A stretch of 5,587 nt of DNA, from contig JAIFMA010000182.1 of the NCBI GenBank assembly GCA_020048795.1, forward strand, positions 1-5,587. The letters are read 5' to 3'. Numbering within the stretch: position 1 is the first letter of the stretch; every line of letters begins with the position of its first letter. Positions 1-5,556 of the stretch are shown piece after piece. The DNA comes from Rhodoferax sp. (lineage in GTDB: Bacteria; Pseudomonadota; Gammaproteobacteria; Burkholderiales; Burkholderiaceae_C). The translations under genes were made by a program, and so were the position numbers. The notes below the pieces were generated by a model. It did not search any database. It worked only from the letters and a program-made list of their open reading frames with translations, and was not told the origin of the DNA.

Positions 1-2
1 AG

Positions 3-143
3 GCGGCAGGTGCGGTGGGTCGGGTGGAGTTGCTGGCAGTGCCTGGGCGGCATGACCCCAGTGATGCCCTGCAAGACCATTTGCCACTGATGCTGAATTT
101 TTTGCACGGTGCACTGCGCACTGGTGGACAACCTTCGACGTAA
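3..143 (+). CDS. C-terminal end of an unidentified protein (partial, truncated by window edge)
   Basis: One frame stays open from the left edge to a TAA at 141-143, giving 46 residues. The other two forward frames hit stops earlier (52-54 and 88-90). I do not recognise the family. What can be seen is a hydrophobic stretch (VELLAVPG) followed by GRHDPSD and an amphipathic segment ending in NFLHGAL. This strand, histidine and helix order resembles the last strand, catalytic His and last helix of alpha/beta hydrolases, but 46 residues are too few to claim that. It lies about 70 bp upstream of the surE start on the same strand, with no terminator visible between them, so read-through into surE is possible. 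Codon choice is GC-rich like that of its neighbours. That it is coding is an inference from frame and context. Confidence 0.55.
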   Translation, partial: AAGAVGRVELLAVPGRHDPSDALQDHLPLMLNFLHGALRTGGQPST

Positions 144-186
144 AAACGCCTGTCCCAATGGTCTGTGGTGTGGCTGGCGCGCTGCC

Positions 187-192
187 TAAAAT
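187..192 (+). promoter_or_regulatory. Putative -10 box (TAAAAT) of the surE operon
   Basis: GCCTAAAATCGG lies 20 nt before the surE ATG at 213. TAAAAT matches the sigma-70 -10 consensus at five of six positions. The same extended motif recurs before nlpD (1764-1769) and, on the other strand, before the BI-1-family gene (5427-5432). No convincing -35 is seen at the usual spacing. If used, transcription would start around 199-201, leaving a leader of only about a dozen bases before 213. This is an inference from motif and position. Confidence 0.4.
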
Positions 193-212
193 CGGTCAAA
201 ATGAGTCCCATG

Positions 213-986
213 ATGAAAATTCTTATTTCCAATGACGACGGGTTTCAGGCACCGGGCATTGTTGCCTTGTATGAAGCGCTCAAGGATGTCGCCGAGGTTG
301 AGGTGGTGGCTCCCGAGCAGAACAACAGTGCCAAGTCCAATGCGCTGACCCTGCATTCGCCGCTGTATGTGCGCCGGGCCGACAACGGTTTCCGGTTTGT
401 CAATGGCACACCGGCTGATTGTGTGCACATTGCCTTGACCGGCTTGCTTGATTACCGGCCGGACCTGGTGGTGTCTGGCATCAACAATGGTGCCAACATG
501 GGTGATGACACGATTTACTCGGGCACCGTGGGGGCGGCTATGGAGGGGTATCTGTTTGGAATTCCGTCGATGGCTTTTTCGCAGGTAGAGCGCAACTGGC
601 ACCATCTGGAGACGGCAGCACTCAAAGCGCGCGAACTGGTGCTGCAAATGTCGGAGCAAAACCTGGTGGGCAGCAGTGCCTGGCTGCTCAATGTGAACAT
701 TCCCAATTTGCCGCTGGACCAAATGGGGCATATCAAGTTATGCCGTCTGGGTCGTCGTCATGCGGCCGAAGCAGTGATCACCCAGCAAAGCCCGCGTGGC
801 GAGACCATGTACTGGATTGGCGCGGCAGGTGCCGCCAAAGACGACGCGGAAGGCACTGACTTCCATGCAACGGCGCAGGGTCACATTGCCATGACACCCC
901 TGAAAATTGACCTGACCGACCACGACCATTTGGGTTATTGGGCGCAGACAGCGTCCAGGCTGGCCACCGGTATGAGTCGGACCTGA
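213..986 (+). CDS. surE: 5'/3'-nucleotidase SurE (survival protein)
   Basis: SurE is a divalent-metal-dependent cytosolic phosphatase that removes phosphate from nucleoside 5'- and 3'-monophosphates, and in some species from short polyphosphate. It is associated with stationary-phase survival. The protein (257 aa from this start, typical for the family) opens with MKILISNDDGFQAPG, whose D8 and D9 are metal ligands. S39 in the NNSAKSN segment and N92 in SGINNGAN match the other two ligands, followed by the GDDTIYSGTVGAAMEG signature (about 97-112). The frame is open further upstream, with a GTG at 165 and ATGs at 201 and 210. I chose 213 because family members begin exactly at MKIL; no good Shine-Dalgarno discriminates between them. 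It is the first gene of a surE-pcm-nlpD cluster, and its TGA overlaps the pcm ATG by one base. Family assignment is essentially certain; the start is not. Confidence 0.96.
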   Translation: MKILISNDDGFQAPGIVALYEALKDVAEVEVVAPEQNNSAKSNALTLHSPLYVRRADNGFRFVNGTPADCVHIALTGLLDYRPDLVVSGINNGANMGDDTIYSGTVGAAMEGYLFGIPSMAFSQVERNWHHLETAALKARELVLQMSEQNLVGSSAWLLNVNIPNLPLDQMGHIKLCRLGRRHAAEAVITQQSPRGETMYWIGAAGAAKDDAEGTDFHATAQGHIAMTPLKIDLTDHDHLGYWAQTASRLATGMSRT

Positions 987-1783
987 TGGCAGGCACGGGT
1001 CAAGCCAAGCCCAAGGAACGCCCAGGCTTTCCGGTCCGGCTTGCGCCAGCGAACCCACCGGGCAGGCCCAAGCTGGTGCCGGGAACAACCCCTTCCATCG
1101 GTCCGAACCGTCTCATGCCACAGGGTCTGGGCATGGATTCGAGTGCGGTTCGACAAAACATGGTGGCCAAGTTGGCGCAGCAGGGCATTTCTGATGCGCA
1201 GGTGCTGGACGCCATGGGCCGTGTGGAGCGGCATCGCTTTGTTGATACCGCGCTGGTCAATCAGGCTTACGAGGACACCAGTTTGCCAATTGGCCTGGGG
1301 CAAACCATCTCGAAACCCGGAGTGGTGTCGCGCATGCTGGAACTGCTGCGCCAGGGCTGCGACGGTCGTCTGGGACGGGTGCTTGAGATTGGTACCGGCT
1401 GCGGCTACCAGGCTGCCGTGTTGAGCCAGCTTTGCACCGAGGTGTATTCGATTGAGCGCCTGCGTGGTTTGCATGACAGGGCACGCGTGAATCTGCGCCA
1501 TTTGCGGCTGGCCAATGTGCATCTGCTGTTTGGCGACGGCATGGTCGGTTATGCCAAAGGGGCACCCTACGCCGGCATCATTTCTGCGGCTGGCGGTGAA
1601 TCAGTGCCACAGGCCTGGCTTGATCAGTTGGCGATCGGTGCGCGTCTGGTAGCACCTGTGGCGGGCGCGGCGGCGGGGTCCAGAAGCCAGGCGCTGGTGG
1701 TGTTTGAAAAAACTGCCCAGGGCCTGCGCCAGACCGTGATGGAGGCGGTTCATTTCGTCCCCTTAAAATCCGGGGTTGCTTGA
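986..1783 (+). CDS. pcm: Protein-L-isoaspartate O-methyltransferase
   Basis: This enzyme uses SAM to methylate L-isoaspartyl residues in aged proteins, starting their repair in the cytosol. The protein is 265 aa from this ATG, against 208 in E. coli. Residues 1-49 are a Pro/Arg-rich, probably disordered extension of the kind found in Burkholderiales homologues, and the core begins near M50. Visible motifs are LPIGLGQTISKPG (S109 matches the conserved active-site Ser), SAM motif I VLEIGTGCGYQ (132-142), the acidic end of the next strand (YSIERLRGL) and the C-terminal VEAVHFVPL-like segment (here MEAVHFVPLKSG). In motif II the usual Asp (FDAI in E. coli) is replaced: the sequence is Y195-A196-G197-I. 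The start was chosen because ATG 986 overlaps the surE stop as TGATG, implying translational coupling. An in-frame TTG at 938 and ATG at 1133 are alternatives. The stop overlaps the nlpD ATG in the same way. Confidence 0.94.
   Translation: MAGTGQAKPKERPGFPVRLAPANPPGRPKLVPGTTPSIGPNRLMPQGLGMDSSAVRQNMVAKLAQQGISDAQVLDAMGRVERHRFVDTALVNQAYEDTSLPIGLGQTISKPGVVSRMLELLRQGCDGRLGRVLEIGTGCGYQAAVLSQLCTEVYSIERLRGLHDRARVNLRHLRLANVHLLFGDGMVGYAKGAPYAGIISAAGGESVPQAWLDQLAIGARLVAPVAGAAAGSRSQALVVFEKTAQGLRQTVMEAVHFVPLKSGVA
1764..1769 (+). promoter_or_regulatory. Putative internal -10 box (TAAAAT) for nlpD within the end of pcm
   Basis: CCTTAAAATCCGGGG lies inside the last codons of pcm, ending 13 nt before ATG 1783 and 25 nt before ATG 1795. 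It is the second copy of the C-Y-TAAAATC-S-G motif in the window. No -35 hexamer is evident. In E. coli the nlpD region also carries internal promoters, but the link here is inference. Confidence 0.3.
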
Positions 1784-2667
1784 TGGGGATACCTATGTTT
1801 TATTTGAATCGTCGGCCTGGTTTTTGGGTCTGTGCAGCAGTGACTGCGTCGATGCTGGCTGCTTGTAGTTCGCGCAGTTTGAATCACGCGCCAGTTGAAG
1901 AACGGGTCATCCGACCGGCCAATTCACCGTCGGCAACCGGTGCCACGGGCACAGCGGTGGTTGACTTGCCGCCGGTGAAACCGCCGCAAGGGGCTGAAAA
2001 CGCTGGCAAGGCCGGCTATTACACCGTCAAGCCGGGTGACACGCTGCTGCGCATTTCGCTGGAAAACGGGCAGTCGATGCAAGATGTGGCGCGCTGGAGT
2101 AATGTCGAGAACCCGAATCGCATTGAGGTGGGGCAGGTGCTGCGGGTGGCACCACCCGGTGCCAGTGATATTGTGGTCAAGCCGATTGCCAAGCCTGGTG
2201 TGACGGCCAGCGCTGCCACGTTGGCAGCAAGCTCGGCTGCGGCACCGGTAGCTGCCGCGAGTGTTTCTGCGCCGACTAGCAGGCCTGTGGCGGTTGACAC
2301 CGAGATCAACTGGGCATGGCCAGCTGGGGGGGTTGTTCTGGCAGGTTTTGACGAAGTGAAAAACAAGGGTCTTGACATTGGCGGCACCGTGGGTGAGCCG
2401 GTGCTGGCAGCAGCTGATGGAAGGGTTGTGTATGTCGGTGCCGGTTTGCGTGGCTACGGTAATCTGATCATCCTTAAACATGACAACGTTTACCTGACCG
2501 CTTACGCCCACAACCAAACGTTGCTGGTCAAAGAGGATCAAGCGGTGCTCAAGGGGCAGAAAATCGCTGAAATGGGCAACAGCGATGCAGACCGGGTGAA
2601 ACTGCATTTTGAGGTGCGGCGCCAGGGCAAGCCGGTGGATCCGGTCAAATACCTGCCGACACGCTAG
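1783..2667 (+). CDS. nlpD: NlpD-type outer-membrane lipoprotein, LysM plus degenerate LytM/M23 domain (amidase activator)
   Basis: NlpD activates the periplasmic N-acetylmuramoyl-L-alanine amidase AmiC to split septal peptidoglycan during cell separation. The 294-aa protein has a basic start (LNRR), a hydrophobic stretch and lipobox LAA|C with acylated C28. Ser at +2 fits outer-membrane sorting. A LysM domain follows at about 79-122 (YYTVKPGDTLLRIS to GQVLRV), then an Ala/Pro-rich linker (about 123-176) and a LytM domain (about 177-290). Of the M23 zinc ligands, the first His of HxGxD is N194 (D198 kept) and the first His of HxH is K273 (H275 kept). H243 in AYAHN remains. This is the pattern of E. 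coli NlpD, so it should be a regulator and not a peptidase. ATG 1783 overlaps the pcm stop. ATG 1795, preceded by GGGGAT at 1785-1790, is an equally good start and gives 290 aa with C24. Unlike in E. coli, rpoS does not follow. Confidence 0.93.
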   Translation: MGIPMFYLNRRPGFWVCAAVTASMLAACSSRSLNHAPVEERVIRPANSPSATGATGTAVVDLPPVKPPQGAENAGKAGYYTVKPGDTLLRISLENGQSMQDVARWSNVENPNRIEVGQVLRVAPPGASDIVVKPIAKPGVTASAATLAASSAAAPVAAASVSAPTSRPVAVDTEINWAWPAGGVVLAGFDEVKNKGLDIGGTVGEPVLAAADGRVVYVGAGLRGYGNLIILKHDNVYLTAYAHNQTLLVKEDQAVLKGQKIAEMGNSDADRVKLHFEVRRQGKPVDPVKYLPTR

Positions 2668-2730
2668 TTTGCCCGCCGGGCGACCCGACCGTGTCGAAAG
2701 ACCCGGGGGTGAAATCACGAGACTCGAATC

Positions 2731-4167
2731 ATGGAAACAATCGATCCGCCGGTCAATGGCGCAATTCCTGCTGACTGGCTGCTGGTTGAATCGCTGGATC
2801 TCGATGCCCAGGGTGTGGCGCACAAAGCCGATGGCAAAGTAGTATTTATTGAAGGTGCGCTGCCCTTTGAGCAGGTCAGCGCCACGATTCACCGCCAAAA
2901 AAATAACTGGGAACAGGGCACGCTGAGCGCCATCCACGTCGAGTCGTCGCAACGGGTTGATCCGTTTTGTCCGCACTTTGGCTTGCACACCGGAGCCTGT
3001 GGTGGCTGCAAGATGCAGCATTTGCACATCGCTGCCCAGGTGGCGGTCAAGCAACGCACGCTTGAGGACAATTTGTGGCATCTGGGTAAAGTGCGGGCTG
3101 AACAGATTCTGCGTCCGATTGAAGGGCCGGCCTGGGGCTATCGGCACCGCGCGCGTTTGTCGGTTCGTTTTGTACGGAAAAAGGGCACCGTGCTGGTTGG
3201 TTTTCATGAACGCAAGAGCCGCTATGTGGCCGATATGGGCATTTGCCCGGTGTTGCCGCCCCACGTGAGCGCCATGCTGATGCCGTTGCGGACGCTCATT
3301 TTGTCGATGGATGCGGTTGAAACCTGCCCGCAGATCGAATTGGCTTGTGGCGATGAGGTGACCGCGCTGGTGTTGCGCCATCTGGAACCCCTGAGTGATC
3401 AAGACCTGATTCGGCTGCGCGAGTTTGCCCATGACAACCCCGGCGTGCAGTGGTGGCTCCAGCCCAAAGGGCCGGAAACCGTGCAGCTACTGGATGCCCC
3501 AACCAAGCAACTGAGCTATGCGCTGCCTGAGTTCGGCTTGAACATGCCGTTTAAACCGACTGATTTCACGCAGGTCAACCCCCAGATCAACCGTGTGCTG
3601 GTGTCGCGGGGGCTTCGTTTGTTGGATGTCCGCAAGAATGAGCGGGTGATTGACTGGTTTTGTGGGCTGGGTAATTTCACCCTTCCTATTGCCACCCGGG
3701 CGCGTCAGGTGCTGGGGGTGGAGGGCAGCGAAGTGCTGGTCGCCCGTTCCCGTCAAAATTTCCAACAAAATAGTGCTACAGCGCTTGCTGGGCGTGCGCT
3801 GTGCGCTACAACATTTGTTGCAAGAAATCTGTTTGAAATGACCCCTGAGATGCTGGTCGGTGATGGTATTGCTGACAAATGGTTGGTGGATCCACCGCGC
3901 GAAGGAGCTTTTGCGTTGGTGCGTTCTCTGGCAGACCTGCATCAGCAGCGCTTGGGGGCCTTGGAAGGTCCACCAACCTTGGGTGCTGAAAGCTGGCTAG
4001 CACCCCAACGCATCGTCTATGTGAGTTGCAATCCAGCAACTTTGGCGCGCGATGCCGGGGTGCTGGTGCACCAGGCGGGTTATCGGTGCTTGGCGGCCGG
4101 TGTGATCAACATGTTTCCTCATACGGCACATGTTGAAAGCATGGCGGTGTTTGATCTTCAGGGGTGA
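2731..4167 (+). CDS. rlmD: 23S rRNA (uracil-C5)-methyltransferase RlmD (RumA family)
   Basis: RlmD methylates U1939 (E. coli numbering) of 23S rRNA with SAM. The protein is 478 aa (E. coli 433). An N-terminal TRAM domain spans about 12-70. The [4Fe-4S] cysteines are C80, C90, C93 and probably C172 (GICPV). The spacing C-x9-C-x2-C is four residues longer than E. coli's C-x5-C-x2-C. The SAM fold carries DFTQVNPQ, D308 in the DWFCGLGNF motif, GVEG, and D387 in VDPPREGA. The catalytic nucleophile is C433 in YVSCNPATLARD, and the proposed base is E469 in HTAHVESM. Extra length falls at residues about 345-364, encoded by a palindrome, and at about 406-422 before the nucleophile motif. No strong Shine-Dalgarno precedes ATG 2731; GGGGGTGA at 2703-2710 is too far. 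The gap to nlpD is 63 bp without a terminator, so cotranscription is likely. TrmA is excluded by the TRAM domain and Fe-S cysteines; RlmC is the less likely paralogue. Confidence 0.93.
   Translation: METIDPPVNGAIPADWLLVESLDLDAQGVAHKADGKVVFIEGALPFEQVSATIHRQKNNWEQGTLSAIHVESSQRVDPFCPHFGLHTGACGGCKMQHLHIAAQVAVKQRTLEDNLWHLGKVRAEQILRPIEGPAWGYRHRARLSVRFVRKKGTVLVGFHERKSRYVADMGICPVLPPHVSAMLMPLRTLILSMDAVETCPQIELACGDEVTALVLRHLEPLSDQDLIRLREFAHDNPGVQWWLQPKGPETVQLLDAPTKQLSYALPEFGLNMPFKPTDFTQVNPQINRVLVSRGLRLLDVRKNERVIDWFCGLGNFTLPIATRARQVLGVEGSEVLVARSRQNFQQNSATALAGRALCATTFVARNLFEMTPEMLVGDGIADKWLVDPPREGAFALVRSLADLHQQRLGALEGPPTLGAESWLAPQRIVYVSCNPATLARDAGVLVHQAGYRCLAAGVINMFPHTAHVESMAVFDLQG
3763..3820 (+). repeat. 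Extended imperfect palindrome inside rlmD (candidate interspersed palindromic repeat)
   Basis: Outer arms CAACAAA (3763-3769) and TTTGTTG (3814-3820) are perfect complements. Inside them TAGTGC (3771-3776) pairs with GCGCTA (3803-3808) with one G-U, and after one bulged T, ACAGCGC (3778-3784) pairs with GCGCTGT (3796-3802). The loop is 11 nt (3785-3795). About 20 base pairs in 58 nt is far more symmetry than the neighbouring coding sequence shows. The stretch encodes rlmD residues 345-364, which form a loop about 8 residues longer than in E. coli RlmD. The arms resemble AGCGC-containing palindromes that I recall being scattered through Comamonadaceae genomes, but I cannot confirm copies elsewhere. 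The fold is seen directly; its origin is inference. Confidence 0.6.
3979..4008 (+). repeat. Second hairpin-forming inverted repeat inside rlmD
   Basis: GGGTGCT (3981-3987) and AGCACCC (3999-4005) form a perfect 7-bp stem around an 11-nt loop. TT (3979-3980) and AA (4007-4008) extend it past one bulged C. It lies in the second segment where this RlmD is longer than E. coli's, just before the YVSCNP motif. No T-run follows, so it is not a terminator. It may be chance or a decayed repeat. Confidence 0.35.
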
Positions 4168-4208
4168 CCACCAAGCCTTGATGTCAGACCAGGGCCGCTG
4201 CGCTGGTT

Positions 4209-4562
4209 TCAGTGTGCTGGCGCTTTGGCTTTTGGCTTGGCCTTGCTGTCTTCAATGACTTCTTCGGCCGGTTGTGGTGGCGGTGCGGCGACTGGCAGCG
4301 GTATTTCAGCCCGTAATCCCTCGAGCTTGTTTTCACGCATGTATTCGTCCATTTCACGCCAGCCTGCATAAATGGATGCCTTGTTGACACCTTTGTTGAG
4401 GGTGTAGCAGTCCTCAATGCTGCGCAGGCCGTGACGGCACGCGCCGCCCACTGCCTTGGCATCGGCCTCGCGCTGGGCAATTCTGGGGTCAGGGCCCAAG
4501 CCTAGCAGGTCACACGCTGACAACAGCATGGCTGCAACAACGATCAGCAAGCGTCTGGACAT
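4209..4562 (-). CDS. Small lipoprotein of unknown function
   Basis: The 117-aa product begins MSRRLLIVVAAMLLSAC, a lipoprotein signal with lipobox LLSA|C and C17 as the lipidated residue. The +2 residue is Asp (D18), the classical inner-membrane retention signal in E. coli. The mature part has two cysteines ten residues apart (C42 and C52, in CRHGLRSIEDC) that could form a disulfide. A motif GWREMDEYMREN (about 67-78) follows, then a low-complexity Pro/Ala/Lys tail (about 87-117). The CRH...EDCY...GWREM..YMREN pattern looks like a conserved Burkholderiales hypothetical protein; I know no function for it. It converges with rlmD (41 bp between stops) and starts about 78 bp beyond the terminator of the BI-1-family gene, so it probably has its own promoter, although none is evident. 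No clear Shine-Dalgarno precedes the ATG. The lipobox fixes the start. The overlapping frame at 4184-4480 is a shadow. Confidence 0.8.
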   Translation of the reverse strand: MSRRLLIVVAAMLLSACDLLGLGPDPRIAQREADAKAVGGACRHGLRSIEDCYTLNKGVNKASIYAGWREMDEYMRENKLEGLRAEIPLPVAAPPPQPAEEVIEDSKAKPKAKAPAH

Positions 4563-4640
4563 AAGTCAAATAGGTGTGCAAGGGCTAGAGGAGGGATGGT
4601 GAGCCTGATTCGACCAGCATTGGAGTCCCGCATAAGCGAG

Positions 4641-4665
4641 AAAAAAGGGCCTTGAGCGGCCCTTT
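4641..4665 (-). terminator. Rho-independent terminator of the BI-1-family gene
   Basis: Read on the minus strand, an 8-bp perfect stem (AAAGGGCC / GGCCCTTT, 4644-4651 with 4658-4665) closes a 6-nt loop. It continues into a run of six T (complement of A 4641-4646). It begins 27 nt beyond the stop codon of the gene ending at 4692. On the plus strand no T-run follows the stem, so it acts in one direction only. Confidence 0.88.
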
Positions 4666-4691
4666 ATCTGGTTTCAGCCCCGACAGGGCCA

Positions 4692-5387
4692 TCAGTCACG
4701 TTCGCCTCCAAAAATACCCAGCAAGGCCAACAGACTTTGGAATACATTGATGATGTCAAGGTACAAGGCCAGCGTAGCACTGATGTAATTGGTTTCACCG
4801 CCGTCAACGATCTGTTTCAGGTCGTACAGCATGTAGGCACTGAAGACACCGATGGCCGCCACCGAAATTGCCATCATGCCAGCGGTGGAACCCACAAACA
4901 CGTTGATGATGCCGCCGACCATGATGGCCAGCGCGCCGACAAACAACCACTTGCTCATGCCCGAGAGGTCGCGCTTGATGACGCTGGACAGGCTGGCCAT
5001 GACAAAGAACACACCGGCGGTGCCACCAAAGGCGGTCATGATCAGTTCGGGGCCGTTCTTGAACCCCAGCACGGCAGCGATCATGCGTGACAGCATCAAG
5101 CCCATGAAAAAGGTAAAGCCAAGCAGCACTGGCACGCCTGCCGCAGAGTTCTTGGTCTTTTCAATGGCATACATGAAGCCAAAAGCCCCACCCAGAAATA
5201 CTGCCAGGCCCAAGCCACCGCCCAGGGACTGGGTGATGCCGGTGACCACACCCAGCCAGGCACCCAAAACTGTTGGTACCAAGCTGAGCGCCAGTAGCCA
5301 GTAAGTGTTGCGCAGAACCTTATTGCGCTGTTGTGTCGCATAGCCATAGCCGAAGTCGCGGTCAATGGACTGAATGTGGTCGGACAT
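4692..5387 (-). CDS. Bax inhibitor-1 / YccA (TMBIM) family membrane protein
   Basis: This 231-aa integral inner-membrane protein has about seven hydrophobic segments, starting after a short hydrophilic N-terminus (MSDHIQSIDRDFGYG). The C-terminal part carries the family signature YDLKQIVDGGETNY followed by a last helix ending in LLGIFGGERD. Bacterial members include YccA, which modulates the membrane protease FtsH, and YetJ, a pH-sensitive calcium leak channel. D189, D195 and D211 lie where the paired gating aspartates of YetJ would be expected; that equivalence is my inference, not an alignment. A strong Shine-Dalgarno (AGGAG, 7 nt spacing) fixes the start, a TAAAAT promoter-like box lies 39 nt upstream, and a terminator lies just downstream, so the gene looks monocistronic. 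The physiological role in this organism cannot be read from sequence. Forward-strand frames across this region (4737-5090, 4852-5304) are shadows. Confidence 0.93.
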   Translation of the reverse strand: MSDHIQSIDRDFGYGYATQQRNKVLRNTYWLLALSLVPTVLGAWLGVVTGITQSLGGGLGLAVFLGGAFGFMYAIEKTKNSAAGVPVLLGFTFFMGLMLSRMIAAVLGFKNGPELIMTAFGGTAGVFFVMASLSSVIKRDLSGMSKWLFVGALAIMVGGIINVFVGSTAGMMAISVAAIGVFSAYMLYDLKQIVDGGETNYISATLALYLDIINVFQSLLALLGIFGGERD

Positions 5388-5394
5388 CGAGTTA

Positions 5395-5399
5395 CTCCT
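5395..5399 (-). promoter_or_regulatory. Ribosome binding site of the BI-1-family gene
   Basis: AGGAG on the minus strand, seven bases before ATG 5387, is the best Shine-Dalgarno in the window. It decides the start codon. Confidence 0.85.
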
Positions 5400-5426
5400 G
5401 AAGGTTTGGTGAACGGTACAGAGCGG

Positions 5427-5453
5427 ATTTTAGGGTGAGTCAGGGAAAATCAA
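5427..5453 (-). promoter_or_regulatory. Putative sigma-70 promoter of the BI-1-family gene
   Basis: On the minus strand TTGATT (5448-5453, four of six -35 matches) is followed after 15 nt by TAAAAT (5427-5432, five of six -10 matches), within CCCTAAAATCCGC. The spacing is shorter than the ideal 17. The predicted leader is about 33 nt and includes the AGGAG ribosome site. Of the three TAAAATC boxes in the window, this one has the best -35 support. Confidence 0.5.
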
Positions 5454-5556
5454 GCCATCTTGTTGGGCTGTCTGCCTACTTTTCGTGAGGATACCTGCCA
5501 CCTTGCTGGTGCAACTGGCACAACGGTATCACGTTATGCTAGGCTTTTGATTGTTG

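Noticed and set aside
165..212. N-terminal extension of SurE from GTG 165
   Set aside because: SurE proteins begin at MKIL; the extra 16 residues have no family counterpart and cross the putative -10 box.
938..985. N-terminal extension of Pcm from TTG 938
   Set aside because: It would overlap surE by 49 bases with a rare start codon, while ATG 986 gives a neat TGATG junction.
2668..2730. Possible terminator or rpoS remnant between nlpD and rlmD
   Set aside because: GCCCGCCGGGC gives only a 4-bp stem without a T-run, and no frame in the 63 bp reads like a sigma-factor tail.
1924..3432. 502-codon open frame on the minus strand across nlpD and rlmD
   Set aside because: It is antisense to two genes with unmistakable family motifs, its translation has no recognisable domain, and long antisense frames are usual in GC-rich coding DNA.
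4188..4207. Possible bidirectional terminator ACCAG-N10-CTGGT between rlmD and the lipoprotein gene
   Set aside because: Only 5 bp of stem with a 10-nt loop and no T-run on either strand.
4852..5304. 150-codon open frame on the plus strand opposite the BI-1-family gene
   Set aside because: The product is low-complexity and lacks a ribosome site. The opposite strand has a complete gene with Shine-Dalgarno, signature and terminator.
5503..5540. Promoter TTGCTG...TATGCT for the right-edge gene
   Set aside because: The spacer is 26 bp, too long for sigma-70, so only the -10-like hexamer is mentioned.
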